From Rhodoluna sp. (lineage in GTDB: Bacteria; Actinomycetota; Actinomycetes; Actinomycetales; Microbacteriaceae): a stretch of 64,000 nucleotides of DNA. This document shows, in pieces, positions 1-8,896 of this stretch. The notes beneath the pieces are model-generated. The model made no database searches. It had not been told where the DNA came from and was given only the letters and a program-made list of their open reading frames with translations. The stretch spans positions 78,107 through 142,106 of the forward strand of contig NZ_JAHEIM010000002.1 of the NCBI RefSeq assembly GCF_024639375.1. Direction: 5' to 3'. The first letter of the stretch is position 1. The number at the start of each line of letters is the position of its first letter. The translations under genes were made by a program, and so were the position numbers.

Positions 1-423
1 CACGTTGCCATCTTTGAGCAAGGCGGCGCGAGCATGAACCCAAACGCTGTCGTTGCGCAGGCCAGTTGACAGCTCAAACTCACCTTCGCATGGGTTGCCT
101 GAGATGCGGGCCTTTTCGACCAGCTCAACCAACGAGCTGTGAATCAAGATGCGGTTTTGAACCAAACCCAGAACTTGAGCCCCGGTGGTAGCGCGAACGA
201 CGTGATTTGAGCCATCCACAACAACGCCAGCGGTAGCCAAGACATCCAGCAGGTATGCCACAGTTTCCTGCACTGGCTGGGTCGCAACGGCTTCCAATTC
301 GGCCTTCCGGGTTCGAAGTGCCAGAACCCAAACCAGCACGCCTCCAACCAAGAAACCCAGCACTGCTGCTAGTAGTATGGCGAAGGATGCGTTCACATTC
401 TTAACACTAGGCGATTCTGACAT
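1..423 (-). CDS. senX3: Sensor histidine kinase SenX3, N-terminal part (cut by window start)
   Basis: The first 141 codons are visible, from an ATG at 423 down to the window edge. An N-terminal hydrophobic segment (about residues 11-35) anchors the protein. It is followed by a PAS-like region that aligns in character with actinobacterial SenX3, the phosphate-starvation sensor kinase of the SenX3-RegX3 pair. The kinase core (H-box and ATPase domain) lies outside the window. It is divergent from phoU, the usual actinobacterial arrangement, and this context is a large part of the assignment. A stretch of G residues just before the ATG could serve as ribosome binding site. Confidence 0.8.
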   Translation of the reverse strand, partial: MSESPSVKNVNASFAILLAAVLGFLVGGVLVWVLALRTRKAELEAVATQPVQETVAYLLDVLATAGVVVDGSNHVVRATTGAQVLGLVQNRILIHSSLVELVEKARISGNPCEGEFELSTGLRNDSVWVHARAALLKDGNV

Positions 424-546
424 CCCGCCCGAGTGGAGGGTTTACGCATCCGAGGAAATTTGGCCTTAGTTCAAGCACTATTTCGCCTTTGTTTACCTAA
501 GGCTGTCAGGGTTCTTGCTAATACACAGTTTTAAGGAAGGTGCACC
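424..546. promoter_or_regulatory. Divergent senX3 / phoU promoter region
   Basis: This 123-base gap drives senX3 leftward and phoU rightward. A strong Shine-Dalgarno (AAGGAAGG, 533-540) precedes the phoU ATG. A -10-like TAATAC lies at 519-524 without a convincing -35. GTTTACG (440-446) and GTTTACC (491-497) resemble half-sites of the GTTCACC repeats bound by RegX3/PhoP-type regulators. Binding is inference only. Confidence 0.4.
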
Positions 547-1206
547 ATGCGCGAAATTTTTCAGTCTCAGCTGCACGAGGTTCAGACTCGCCTAATCGAG
601 ATTGCCGAAGACGCCGCACGTGTGGCAGAGAAGGCCACTAAGGCTTTCACCACCTCAGATGTGACTCTTGCCGACGAGGCCATTGCCGTTGCCGACGCCA
701 TGACCAATAAGGCGCTGGCTCTAGACGAGCTAGTAATCAAGATTTTGGCAAAGCAATCACCGGTTGCTCGCGACCTGCGCATCCTGGTGTCAGCCCTTCG
801 CATCTCAGCTTCGCTTGAGCGCATGGGTGCTCTTGCTGGCCACATCGCGGCAATCGCCCGCTACCGTTTTCCAGGTGCAGCTGTTCCTGAAGCACTAAAG
901 GCAACCTTCGAAGAGATGGGCGCACTTGACGTGAAGCTGGCTCACCAGGTTGTTGAGCTTTTGAAGAACACCGACGCAGACTTCGCTCGCCAGATTCAGG
1001 CTGAGGATGAGCGTGTGGATGAATTGCACCGCAGCGTATTCGACACCGTTCTTGGCGACAGCTGGAAAGAGAACGCAATGTTCACCGTTGACGTGACTCT
1101 AGCTAGCCGCTACCACGAGCGTTTTGCAGACCACGTAGTAGACATTTCATCGAAGGTTAGCTACCTAACCACCGGTGACTGGTCAGACGAAGACCTAACC
1201 GCTTAG
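547..1206 (+). CDS. phoU: Phosphate transport system regulator PhoU
   Basis: A 219-residue all-helical protein of normal PhoU length, with two PhoU-type three-helix repeats. The acidic/Arg pattern in helices around residues 60-100 and 150-190 (for example SPVARDLRILVSALRIS) is typical of the metal-binding PhoU fold. PhoU links the PstSCAB phosphate importer to the SenX3-type sensor kinase and represses the Pho response when phosphate is plentiful. It is divergent from senX3 and convergent with gpmA, with a shared bidirectional terminator. The start is fixed by the AAGGAAGG site six bases upstream. Confidence 0.93.
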   Translation: MREIFQSQLHEVQTRLIEIAEDAARVAEKATKAFTTSDVTLADEAIAVADAMTNKALALDELVIKILAKQSPVARDLRILVSALRISASLERMGALAGHIAAIARYRFPGAAVPEALKATFEEMGALDVKLAHQVVELLKNTDADFARQIQAEDERVDELHRSVFDTVLGDSWKENAMFTVDVTLASRYHERFADHVVDISSKVSYLTTGDWSDEDLTA

Positions 1207-1214
1207 TTTTTAGC

Positions 1215-1254
1215 AATAAGAAAAGGCCTCCCGATTGGGAGGCCTTTTCTTATT
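1215..1254. terminator. Bidirectional rho-independent terminator between phoU and gpmA
   Basis: A perfect 18-bp stem (arms 1215-1232 and 1237-1254) with a GATT loop. The A-rich left arm and T-rich right arm give a U-tract in both directions, so it can end both phoU and gpmA transcripts. Confidence 0.92.
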
Positions 1255-1265
1255 AGCTTGTGGTT

Positions 1266-2021
1266 TTACTTCTTGTTGCCTTGTGCCGCAACTGCAGCAG
1301 CGCCAGCGGCAGCAGCCTCTGGGTCAAGGTATTCGCCGCCCTCAACGATTGGCTTGAAGTTTTCGTCTAGCTTGTAAACCAACGGAATTCCGGTTGGAAT
1401 GTTTAGCTCGGCGATCTCATCATCTGAAACGTGGTCGAGGTGCTTTACCAATGCACGTAGCGAGTTGCCGTGTGCGGTAACCAAAACGGTCTTGCCCTCT
1501 TTTAGCGAAGGCTGAATGTCTGAAAGCCAATAAGGCAACATGCGCTCTAGAACATCTTTGAGGCATTCGGTCTTTGGCACATCTGAACCCAAGTCTGCAT
1601 AACGCTCATCGTGAGCTTGCGAATACTTATCGTTGTCATCGATTGGCGGTGGTGGCACGTCATAGCTGCGGCGCCAGGTTTGGAACATCTCGGCACCGTA
1701 CTCTTCAAGAGTCTGTGCCTTGTCTTTGCCTTGCAACGCACCATAGTGACGCTCGTTCAAACGCCAGTCACGCTTCACGTCGATCCAGCTGCGGTCGGCG
1801 GCACTCAACGCAATGTGTGCGGTGTTGATTGCGCGCTTTAGGCGTGATGTGTAAAGCAGGTCTGGCTTTAGGCCTGACTCGGCTAGCAGTTCACCTGCAC
1901 GCTTGGCTTCTTCGCGACCTTGGTCGCTTAGGTCTACGTCTACCCATCCGGTAAACAAGTTCTTCTGGTTCCAGTCACTGTTTCCGTGACGCAACAGGAT
2001 CAATGTGTATTTAGCGGTCAT
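1266..2021 (-). CDS. gpmA: 2,3-bisphosphoglycerate-dependent phosphoglycerate mutase
   Basis: Glycolytic and gluconeogenic interconversion of 3- and 2-phosphoglycerate. The N-terminal [10 protein letters not shown] motif contains the phospho-accepting His, followed by [24 protein letters not shown] (written [10 protein letters not shown]) and [15 protein letters not shown] supply the other active-site residues. The 251 residues match the dPGM family. The ATG at 2021 was chosen because the MTAKYTL start fits the family; 21 codons upstream in frame are not conserved in character. The C-terminal Ala-rich tail is mildly unusual. Actinobacteria commonly keep gpmA beside phoU/senX3/regX3, as here. 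Confidence 0.95.
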   Translation of the reverse strand: MTAKYTLILLRHGNSDWNQKNLFTGWVDVDLSDQGREEAKRAGELLAESGLKPDLLYTSRLKRAINTAHIALSAADRSWIDVKRDWRLNERHYGALQGKDKAQTLEEYGAEMFQTWRRSYDVPPPPIDDNDKYSQAHDERYADLGSDVPKTECLKDVLERMLPYWLSDIQPSLKEGKTVLVTAHGNSLRALVKHLDHVSDDEIAELNIPTGIPLVYKLDENFKPIVEGGEYLDPEAAAAGAAAVAAQGNKK

Positions 2022-2056
2022 GCGCTCAAGTTTAGAGGTTCGACTAGGTTGGTTTC

Positions 2057-2848
2057 GTGGCAGCAAAAAAGCCAATTGGCACAATCACTCGGGGAACCAC
2101 CAACCCCAACCGACTTCGACGAATCGATCGGTACATTGCTGCCCTGCCTATTCTTCGAACCGCGGATGAGCCAATCGTGGTTGACCTTGGCTTTGGTGCC
2201 AGCCCAATAACCGCGATCGAGTTGCTGCAGCGCCTTCAAAAAGTGAATCGTGGCACACACGTGGTTGGCATCGAGATTGACCGCGAGCGAGTTGAGCGAG
2301 GGCTTGCCGTGGCCGGCCCCAACCTGCACTTCACCCACGGCGGCTTCGAAGTGCCCTTGCCTGCTGCGCTGGCTAACAGCGCCACAGTGATTCGCGCCTT
2401 CAATGTGTTGCGTCAGTATGACGAGAGCGAAGTGGCAGCGGCTTGGGCGCTAATGCAAAAGAGGCTTACGCCGGGTGGCGTGATTGTTGAAGGCACCTGC
2501 GATGAAATTGGCCGACTGGCCAGCTGGGTCACCTTGGATGCCACCGGCCCGATTAGTTTCACAATTTCACTTCGACTGAGTGGCCTGGAAATGCCGAGCA
2601 AAGTTGCCGAGCGTCTGCCCAAGATTTTGATTCACCACAACCAACCCGGTGAAAAGATTCACGAGTTTTTGAGTGCCCTCGACATGGCGTGGCAAACGAA
2701 TTCAGGCATTGGCGCATTTGGGGCAGCCCAACGCTGGGTTGCCAGTTGCAAACAGTTGGTTGAAGCGGGTTGGCCAATTGTTGGCGATCACAAACGTTGG
2801 CGCTTGGGTGAAATCAGTTTGGATTGGAAAGCAGTGCAGCCAAACTAG
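2057..2848 (+). CDS. Putative class I SAM-dependent methyltransferase
   Basis: A 263-residue protein starting at GTG. The region [17 protein letters not shown] (about residues 41-57) looks like SAM-binding motif I, and [11 protein letters not shown] (about 72-82) like motif II with its acidic residue, so a Rossmann-type methyltransferase is likely. The first 30 residues are basic (Arg/Lys-rich), compatible with a nucleic-acid substrate, but the substrate cannot be told. It is divergent from gpmA with a 35-base gap and convergent with the FUSC-family gene. Confidence 0.6.
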   Translation: MAAKKPIGTITRGTTNPNRLRRIDRYIAALPILRTADEPIVVDLGFGASPITAIELLQRLQKVNRGTHVVGIEIDRERVERGLAVAGPNLHFTHGGFEVPLPAALANSATVIRAFNVLRQYDESEVAAAWALMQKRLTPGGVIVEGTCDEIGRLASWVTLDATGPISFTISLRLSGLEMPSKVAERLPKILIHHNQPGEKIHEFLSALDMAWQTNSGIGAFGAAQRWVASCKQLVEAGWPIVGDHKRWRLGEISLDWKAVQPN

Positions 2849-2860
2849 ATTTTGAGCTGC

Positions 2861-3937
2861 CTAGATAGTCGGCAATTCGGTGCGAGCGGCATCCTCAGTC
2901 ATGCCACTGGCACACAACAGGTCGACCAATAACGGGCGCAGCAACAGCAAAACGCTTGCCTCGCGAATTTCGTTGGCGATGCCGAAGCGCTTTGGGTCAA
3001 GCTGGTGAATAATTTCAACGAACATTTCTTGAGCATCGCCACGAGCTTGTTCGTCCTCGAGACCACGCTGCAACATCGTGGTTGCGCTTCCAATCTGATC
3101 GAACAAGTCAGCCAGGTATGGTCTGGCCTTGCCGTCGTCAACTAAAAAGTCAACGCGACGAACCACTACGCGCAAATTGCGAGTCGCAAGATCCATGCCA
3201 CGCATCAAGCGCACTTGTCCCGAAAGTTCATCGCGATATTTGCGAAGAAACGGCGAGATGCGCGAAACGGCAATTGCACTGTCGAGCGAGAGGCGCCAGT
3301 TGTCTACCAGCGGTTGAGACTTGCGCATCTGCGCGAGTGCCGCGTCGGCAACTCGGTTATCAACTCGGCGCACTGCAATCTCGAGTGCCTTTAGTGAATC
3401 AAGAAAAACAAAGAACAAAGCTTCACCGTCGTGCTTGGCCAAGCCGCGCGGGTCACGCGGAATCAACGCGGTGAAAAGTAATGCAGTTGCACCACCGAGC
3501 AAACCATCAAGGCTACGGATAAATGCACCGCCCTCGGGCGCCGGCATGATGTAAACCAACATCGCCTGAATGCCAACCGTGAGTGCAAACGCAGCAGAAC
3601 CGTTGATAAATCTTGCAGCGGTGAGACAAATCAACAGCACGAGTGCCATTTGCCAAACACCTGAGCCAATCACCCAAAGCAAAACTTCACTGAGTGCAAT
3701 TCCCAGAATCATTCCAAAGGCTGTTTGCAGCACACGCTTCGGTCTGGCATCACGCGAAAAACCTAGCGAAGCAATGGTGACCGTAACCGCAAAGATTGGA
3801 TTGGTGTGCCCAAGCAAAAAATGAGCAATCGAAAAAGCGGCGGTGGCACCCAGAACAATTTGCAAAATCGGTGGCACCGATTGAATTACGCGTGATGTTG
3901 ATTCGCGCAAACTCCAGTGCAATTTTGGAGTTTTCAT
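2861..3937 (-). CDS. FUSC-family membrane protein (putative aromatic-acid exporter)
   Basis: 358 residues. The N-terminal half (about residues 20-165) has several hydrophobic helices arranged in the FUSC/aromatic-acid exporter (fusaric-acid-resistance-like) pattern, including the RDARPKRVLQTAFGMILGI turn. The C-terminal half is a soluble helical domain. Family members export aromatic carboxylic acids or are uncharacterised, so a link to the aromatic island downstream is tempting but unproven. The start overlaps the ygfZ stop by 4 bases (ATGA), so it is the last gene of a leftward operon. Confidence 0.65.
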   Translation of the reverse strand: MKTPKLHWSLRESTSRVIQSVPPILQIVLGATAAFSIAHFLLGHTNPIFAVTVTIASLGFSRDARPKRVLQTAFGMILGIALSEVLLWVIGSGVWQMALVLLICLTAARFINGSAAFALTVGIQAMLVYIMPAPEGGAFIRSLDGLLGGATALLFTALIPRDPRGLAKHDGEALFFVFLDSLKALEIAVRRVDNRVADAALAQMRKSQPLVDNWRLSLDSAIAVSRISPFLRKYRDELSGQVRLMRGMDLATRNLRVVVRRVDFLVDDGKARPYLADLFDQIGSATTMLQRGLEDEQARGDAQEMFVEIIHQLDPKRFGIANEIREASVLLLLRPLLVDLLCASGMTEDAARTELPTI

Positions 3938-4971
3938 TTGTGCCTTCCGCCCATCAACAAATTGCGCTTCGGCAAATCCGCGGCCTTGCCAGCGCTAGCC
4001 GGCACGATTACTTCTTGGTTCGCGGCAATCGCCCCAACACTGCTTTCAACAACCAGGTGAGCTGCCTCGGGCACGCTTCGACTCAACAGCGCCAATGCAA
4101 TCGGGCCCATCTCATAATGGTTGGCCGCAACGGTGATCTTGCCTCGGATGGCTTCATCGCCAGCAACTCGAACCGCATCACCCGCATCGGGAATTGCGTG
4201 CCCCGAACCATCGAGGTGCAAGAAAGTTAAGCGACGAGGCGGGTGACCAAGGTTGTGCACCTTGGCAATCGTTTCTTGGCCGCGGTAGCAACCCTTGCTC
4301 ATGTGCACCGCGGTTGAAAGCCAATCAAATTCGTGAGGCAGAGCCTTGTCGTCAACTTCGGTGAGTTGGCGCGGGCGATGCGCTGCAACGCGCACCGCGT
4401 CATAAGCCATTAGTCCGGCGGCTTCGTAATTTGCAGCAACTGCAACGATGTTGCTAGCCGCAATTAGGTTTTCGGTCCAAGGCCAAACTGCAGGTCGAGC
4501 CATTGAATAACGAACTCCACCGGCGACTACGCCCGGCCACGGATCCTGCCAAACCAAGGGCACACCATTAGAAACCTCGGCCTCAGTCAATGCCGCACCT
4601 AGGTGACCAACTACTGCGAAGTCATCCGAACGGTCTTGAATTTCAACTTTTTTGCGAAACACCATTTTGTTAAGCCAGGACAACAATGGTTCGCGGCCTT
4701 CTGCTTCAACAATCAACCAAGAAGTTTGACCGTCATCTAAGAAGTGGATTACCTGTTCGACGTGACCGTTCGGGTCTAGCAACAATGTTTCGGCAGAAAC
4801 TCCAGGCGCCAGGTTTGAAAGATTTTGCGAGAGCAAAGAGTGCAACCAAGTTAGGCGATCTTCGCCACTCACGGTGATGATGCCCCGAGGGCCGAGTTCA
4901 ACAATTGCTGTGCCGGCAACTAAATTGCGTTGCTCAATCATTGGGTTACCAAAATGTGCGGCAACACTCAT
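3934..4971 (-). CDS. ygfZ: YgfZ/GcvT-like folate-binding protein
   Basis: 345 residues. The signature KGCYRGQET (about residues 228-236), with its conserved Cys, defines the YgfZ family, which uses tetrahydrofolate and helps assemble or repair certain Fe-S proteins. The N-terminal GcvT-like fold contains VSGEDRLTWLHSLLSQNL. The gene lies 2 bases after the nitrobindin-like stop and overlaps the next gene by 4 bases, so it is translationally coupled. Pairing of ygfZ with an FABP/nitrobindin gene is seen in many actinobacteria. Confidence 0.9.
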   Translation of the reverse strand: MSVAAHFGNPMIEQRNLVAGTAIVELGPRGIITVSGEDRLTWLHSLLSQNLSNLAPGVSAETLLLDPNGHVEQVIHFLDDGQTSWLIVEAEGREPLLSWLNKMVFRKKVEIQDRSDDFAVVGHLGAALTEAEVSNGVPLVWQDPWPGVVAGGVRYSMARPAVWPWTENLIAASNIVAVAANYEAAGLMAYDAVRVAAHRPRQLTEVDDKALPHEFDWLSTAVHMSKGCYRGQETIAKVHNLGHPPRRLTFLHLDGSGHAIPDAGDAVRVAGDEAIRGKITVAANHYEMGPIALALLSRSVPEAAHLVVESSVGAIAANQEVIVPASAGKAADLPKRNLLMGGRHK

Positions 4972-4973
4972 GT

Positions 4974-5579
4974 TTACTCAACTCGTTCAAGGCGTGCAGA
5001 TGCATGCGGCTTTAGGTCGCCGCCGGGTAACGCGATTTCCCAAACCCACAACAGTGCACCTTCAACCAAACCGAAAAGTCTGGTTGAGTGTCGATAAGTT
5101 TTTGCACCTTCGAATGCAGCACCGTGTGCTGAGGCAAGGTCGATGCGAGCACCCTTGATTTTTCCGTTGTAAAGCTCGGCCATTCCACCCGGGTGCAACA
5201 TTGAAACCTGAATGTCGAAGCCACCTTCTTTATTGCGCAACTTTTCGAGGTCTTCGTGGGTTTGCAAACTTGGAGTGCCGGTGCCTACCAAAAGGCCTGG
5301 GCCGTGATCGGCAGGTTCGGCTGGTCTAGCCAAGCGCCAGTAGCCAAGTTCACTTGGCAACGGAGTGCTGGAGTCGGCGATTAGTTCGGCCGAAGAAACA
5401 TAGGTGAGGGCATTCGAGCCGTCGTGCGCAAATTCCATGCGCTGTTTGAACTCTTGTTCAATTGGGGCCTCGTCAGAATCATTCAACTTATAGCTGATGA
5501 CTCCGGTCCCCTCCCATTTGCCAACTAGAAAGGCGAATGGGGTGAGCTCCAGAGGAAGACCTTCTGGAAGTACGAACAA
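4974..5579 (-). CDS. FABP/nitrobindin-like heme-binding beta-barrel protein
   Basis: 201 residues starting at TTG. The opening LVGKWEGTGVISY is the GxWxGxG motif of the nitrobindin (DUF1794/THAP4-like) family, ten-stranded barrels that bind heme and react with NO or peroxynitrite. The C-terminal HASARLERVE resembles the region carrying the proximal heme His. An insertion around residues 80-105 (PSLQTHEDLEK) is longer than in the minimal fold. It starts one base after the stop of the 38-codon membrane protein, so the TTG start depends on coupling; no strong Shine-Dalgarno is seen. Confidence 0.75.
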   Translation of the reverse strand: MFVLPEGLPLELTPFAFLVGKWEGTGVISYKLNDSDEAPIEQEFKQRMEFAHDGSNALTYVSSAELIADSSTPLPSELGYWRLARPAEPADHGPGLLVGTGTPSLQTHEDLEKLRNKEGGFDIQVSMLHPGGMAELYNGKIKGARIDLASAHGAAFEGAKTYRHSTRLFGLVEGALLWVWEIALPGGDLKPHASARLERVE

Positions 5580-5580
5580 C

Positions 5581-5697
5581 TTATTTCTGACCCTTGAACA
5601 ACTTGTAAAGCACGAGGGCTGAAACAGCAGCGATGGCCAATGAAGCCAAAACCAAGAGGCCGGTGAAGAAAATCTCGAGAGCTAGAAGACTAATCAT
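5581..5697 (-). CDS. Small single-pass membrane protein (38 aa)
   Basis: A short reading frame starting at ATG 5697 that encodes a leading acidic residue, one strongly hydrophobic helix (about residues 9-31) and a basic end (KLFKGQK), so the C-terminus should face the cytoplasm. It fits exactly between its neighbours, ending one base before the nitrobindin-like start and beginning nine bases after the upstream stop. That tight packing is the main evidence that it is a real gene. Function unknown. Confidence 0.6.
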   Translation of the reverse strand: MISLLALEIFFTGLLVLASLAIAAVSALVLYKLFKGQK

Positions 5698-5706
5698 GCA
5701 AAAAGT

Positions 5707-5970
5707 CTATCGGCTCAAAAAAATGTAGGCCGTGGCAATTGCCAGAATCAAGGTGCTGCCGCCGCCCACATAAATCAACTTGCGCACAAAGCCTTCAACA
5801 TCGGCTTTGAAGAGGTGAATCACTGAAACCAAGGCGGTTGAACCAGCCAAGATGGCCCCAAAAGAGACTTCAATCAGATGGCCCTCAGCCGGAAAGCGCC
5901 AAATCAGAGCCACGGTGACAATTGCCACCAAAATCCAGATCGAAACGATCTCAGTCCACTTTGAGTTCAC
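5707..5970 (-). CDS. Small three-helix membrane protein, unknown function (87 aa)
   Basis: Starts at GTG 5970. Three hydrophobic segments (about residues 8-26, 34-52 and 66-85) with short polar loops suggest an integral membrane protein. No family recognised. It is the first gene of the leftward operon that continues through the 38-aa protein, the nitrobindin-like protein, ygfZ and the FUSC-family protein. It is divergent from glnR, 66 bases away. Confidence 0.6.
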   Translation of the reverse strand: MNSKWTEIVSIWILVAIVTVALIWRFPAEGHLIEVSFGAILAGSTALVSVIHLFKADVEGFVRKLIYVGGGSTLILAIATAYIFLSR

Positions 5971-6036
5971 AAAACCATCATGCCCTACGCCTCAGGCCAA
6001 CTGGCTTAGACTTACAGCACCAGTTTGGAGAGAGAC

Positions 6037-6723
6037 ATGGCCCAGCTTCTAGTTCTGTCGGCATCGACCGACAAAGAAGTTTTGCCTGCGCTCGGGTTTC
6101 TGAGCCACCGCATTCGCTACATGGCCGCCGAACCAGCCAACCTGGTTAGCGCCCCTGGCCACGACCTCATTTTCTTGGATGGCCGCAGCGATCTCGCCGG
6201 CGCAAAATCCCTAGCCAAAATTCTGGTGACCACCGGCCTAACCGCACCGCTCATCTTGGTGCTTCGCGAAGGCGGCCTGGCTGCAGTCTCGGGTGACTGG
6301 GGCGTGCACGACGTAATTCTTGAGAACGCCGGCCCTGGTGAAATCGATGCCCGCATTCGCTTGGCGCTTAGCCGCCGCCTAATTGCTGAGGGCCAAGACA
6401 AGATTCACGCCTCGGGCGTTGTGATTGACGAGGCCAGCTACTCGGCCAAAGTGCATGGCCGCTCACTTGACCTCACATATAAAGAGTTTGAGCTTTTGCG
6501 CTTTTTGGCCCAGCACCCAGGCCGCGTATTCACCCGCGAGCAGTTGCTCAGCGAGGTTTGGGGCTACGACTACTTTGGTGGCACCCGCACTGTGGATGTC
6601 CACATCCGTCGCCTAAGAGCGAAGCTCGAAGACCTGGATACCTTGATTGGCACCGTTCGAAACGTGGGCTACCGCTTCAATTTGTCTGAAGAAGACGCCG
6701 AAATGGCCGACGCCGGGTATTAA
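6037..6723 (+). CDS. glnR: GlnR-like OmpR-family nitrogen regulator
   Basis: 228 residues. An atypical receiver-like domain (about 1-120) with features of actinobacterial GlnR ([14 protein letters not shown], then [20 protein letters not shown]). A C-terminal winged helix (about 135-220) has [20 protein letters not shown] and the wing motif [14 protein letters not shown]. GlnR is an orphan regulator controlling ammonium assimilation genes, and no partner kinase lies beside it. ATG 6037 is preferred over an in-frame TTG at 6025 because GGAGAG (6028-6033) then sits at proper spacing. The TTG would overlap the Shine-Dalgarno. Confidence 0.85.
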   Translation: MAQLLVLSASTDKEVLPALGFLSHRIRYMAAEPANLVSAPGHDLIFLDGRSDLAGAKSLAKILVTTGLTAPLILVLREGGLAAVSGDWGVHDVILENAGPGEIDARIRLALSRRLIAEGQDKIHASGVVIDEASYSAKVHGRSLDLTYKEFELLRFLAQHPGRVFTREQLLSEVWGYDYFGGTRTVDVHIRRLRAKLEDLDTLIGTVRNVGYRFNLSEEDAEMADAGY

Positions 6724-6766
6724 TTCGTTTACCTTGTGGCAACCATAAGATGACAAGATTGCTCAC

Positions 6767-8896
6767 ATGTCTTCTGAAGAAACCATGGCCATCTCTGTGC
6801 CCGAATCAAGCCTCGAGTACCCAGCCGACCGTTTTCTAGACCGCGAGCTCAGTTGGTTGGCTTTTAACCAGCGCGTGCTTGAACTGGCCGAGGATCCAAA
6901 GCTTTATTTGCTAGAGCGCGTTAACTTCTTGGCGATCTTTGCCTCAAACCTCGACGAGTTCTTCATGGTTCGCGTTGCCGGCCTAAAGCGCCGCATTGCA
7001 ACTGGTTTGGCAGTTGAGTCAAGCTCTGGTCTTTCACCTCAAGAAGTGCTTAGCGAAATTAGCCGCGAGGCGCACGCACTGCAAGAGCGTCACGCAAACC
7101 TATTCATCAAAGATGTAAAGCCGGCGCTTGAGGCGCAGGGAATTCGTTTGGTGCGTTGGGCTGAGCTAGATGCAACCGAAAAATCGGCTTTGCACGATTA
7201 CTTCCAAAACCAAATCTTCCCGGTGCTAACTCCACTTGCAGTTGACCCGGCTCACCCGTTCCCTTACATCTCTGGATTGTCACTAAACCTTGCAGTTGTA
7301 GTGCAGAACCCTGAAACCGGCAAGGAGCACTTTGCTCGTGTAAAGGTTCCGCCACTTCTTCCTCGCTTTGTTCGCATCCCAGGCAACACTGGCGTCAACG
7401 ATGTGCGCTTTGTTCCACTAGAAGATGTAATTGGCGAATTCTTGTCATTGCTGTTCCCTGGCATGCAGGTGCTGCAACACCACACCTTTAGAGTGACTCG
7501 CAACGAAGACCTTGAGGTTGACGAAGACGAAGGTGAGAACCTGCTTCTTGCTCTAGAAAAAGAATTGCTTCGCCGTCGCTTTGGCCCACCGGTTCGTCTA
7601 GAAGTTGCAAACGACATCAACCCACAAATTCTTGAGTTATTGGTTCGTGAGCTAGACATCTCTGAAGAAGACGTTTACAACTTGCCTTCACCGCTTGACC
7701 TTCGCGGGCTTTTTGAAATCTCTGGCATCAAGCGCCCTGAGTTGCACTACCCAGCGCACCAGGTAATCACCAACCGCTTCTTGCAACCGGTTGAAGACAA
7801 AGACGTAAGCATCTTTTCGGCGATGCGTCAGCGCGACATTCTGCTGCACCACCCATACGAGTCATTCTCAACTTCGGTGCAGGCGTTCGTTCAGCAGGCT
7901 GCTGCCGACCCTAAGGTTCTGGCAATCAAGCAGACCCTTTACCGCACCTCGGGTGACTCACCAATTGTTGACGCTTTGATTGCTGCCGCAGAGGCTGGCA
8001 AGCAGGTTCTGGCATTGGTTGAAATCAAGGCACGTTTCGACGAGCAGAACAACATCGCTTGGGCTCGAAAGCTTGAGCAGGCCGGCGTGCACGTGGTTTA
8101 CGGCATCGTGGGTTTGAAGACTCACTGCAAGTTGGCCTTGGTTATTCGTCAAGAGGCTGGCCAGTTGCGTCGCTACTGCCACGTTGGCACCGGAAACTAC
8201 AACCCGAAGACCGCTCGTTTCTATGAGGACTACGGCCTACTTACCGCTCGCGAATCGGTTGGCGAAGACCTAACCAAGTTGTTCAACCAGCTTTCTGGCT
8301 ATGCGCCTGAAGCCGAGTTCAAATCACTGCTGGTTTCACCAAACGGTGTGCGCGATGGCTTGCTTGAACGCGTTGATCGCGAGATTGAATTTAAGAAAGC
8401 CGGCAAAGATGCACGCGTTCGCGTGAAGGTTAACTCGCTGGTTGATGAGCAAGTTATCGATGCGCTTTACAAGGCTTCAAAGGCGGGCGTAAAGGTTGAG
8501 GTTTTGGTGCGCGGCATGTGTGCACTTCGCCCAGGCGTGCCTGGTCTAAGTGAAAACATCACCGTGCGTTCAATTCTTGGTCGCTACCTTGAGCACTCAC
8601 GCGTGTTCACCTTCTTGGGTGGCGGCGACCCAGCAGTGTTTATCGGTTCTGCCGACATGATGCACCGCAACCTAGACCGCCGAGTTGAAGCTTTGGTTCG
8701 TTTGTCGCAGCCAGACCACATTCGCGAAATGAACTCTATGTTTGATCTAGCAATGGATGACGGTTCGGCTTCTTGGCACCTTGGCCCAGATGGCAAGTGG
8801 AGTAGATTCAAGTACGACCGTGATGGCGCCAACCTGGTTGACGTGCAAGACAAGATCATGGCTGACGTGTATGCGAAGAGGAAGCAACGTAGCTAA
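6767..8896 (+). CDS. ppk: Polyphosphate kinase 1
   Basis: 709 residues, the usual PPK1 length. Makes polyphosphate reversibly from ATP. N-terminal domain begins with [15 protein letters not shown]. The catalytic His that becomes phosphorylated is in GLKTHCKLA (His about 453), and [10 protein letters not shown] (about 471) supports it. The middle [18 protein letters not shown] and the C-terminal [16 protein letters not shown] element (here [14 protein letters not shown]) are family landmarks. It is followed by a Nudix-phosphatase gene sharing the stop/start base (8896). GTTTACC at 6727-6733 resembles a motif upstream of phoU. Confidence 0.96.
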   Translation: MSSEETMAISVPESSLEYPADRFLDRELSWLAFNQRVLELAEDPKLYLLERVNFLAIFASNLDEFFMVRVAGLKRRIATGLAVESSSGLSPQEVLSEISREAHALQERHANLFIKDVKPALEAQGIRLVRWAELDATEKSALHDYFQNQIFPVLTPLAVDPAHPFPYISGLSLNLAVVVQNPETGKEHFARVKVPPLLPRFVRIPGNTGVNDVRFVPLEDVIGEFLSLLFPGMQVLQHHTFRVTRNEDLEVDEDEGENLLLALEKELLRRRFGPPVRLEVANDINPQILELLVRELDISEEDVYNLPSPLDLRGLFEISGIKRPELHYPAHQVITNRFLQPVEDKDVSIFSAMRQRDILLHHPYESFSTSVQAFVQQAAADPKVLAIKQTLYRTSGDSPIVDALIAAAEAGKQVLALVEIKARFDEQNNIAWARKLEQAGVHVVYGIVGLKTHCKLALVIRQEAGQLRRYCHVGTGNYNPKTARFYEDYGLLTARESVGEDLTKLFNQLSGYAPEAEFKSLLVSPNGVRDGLLERVDREIEFKKAGKDARVRVKVNSLVDEQVIDALYKASKAGVKVEVLVRGMCALRPGVPGLSENITVRSILGRYLEHSRVFTFLGGGDPAVFIGSADMMHRNLDRRVEALVRLSQPDHIREMNSMFDLAMDDGSASWHLGPDGKWSRFKYDRDGANLVDVQDKIMADVYAKRKQRS

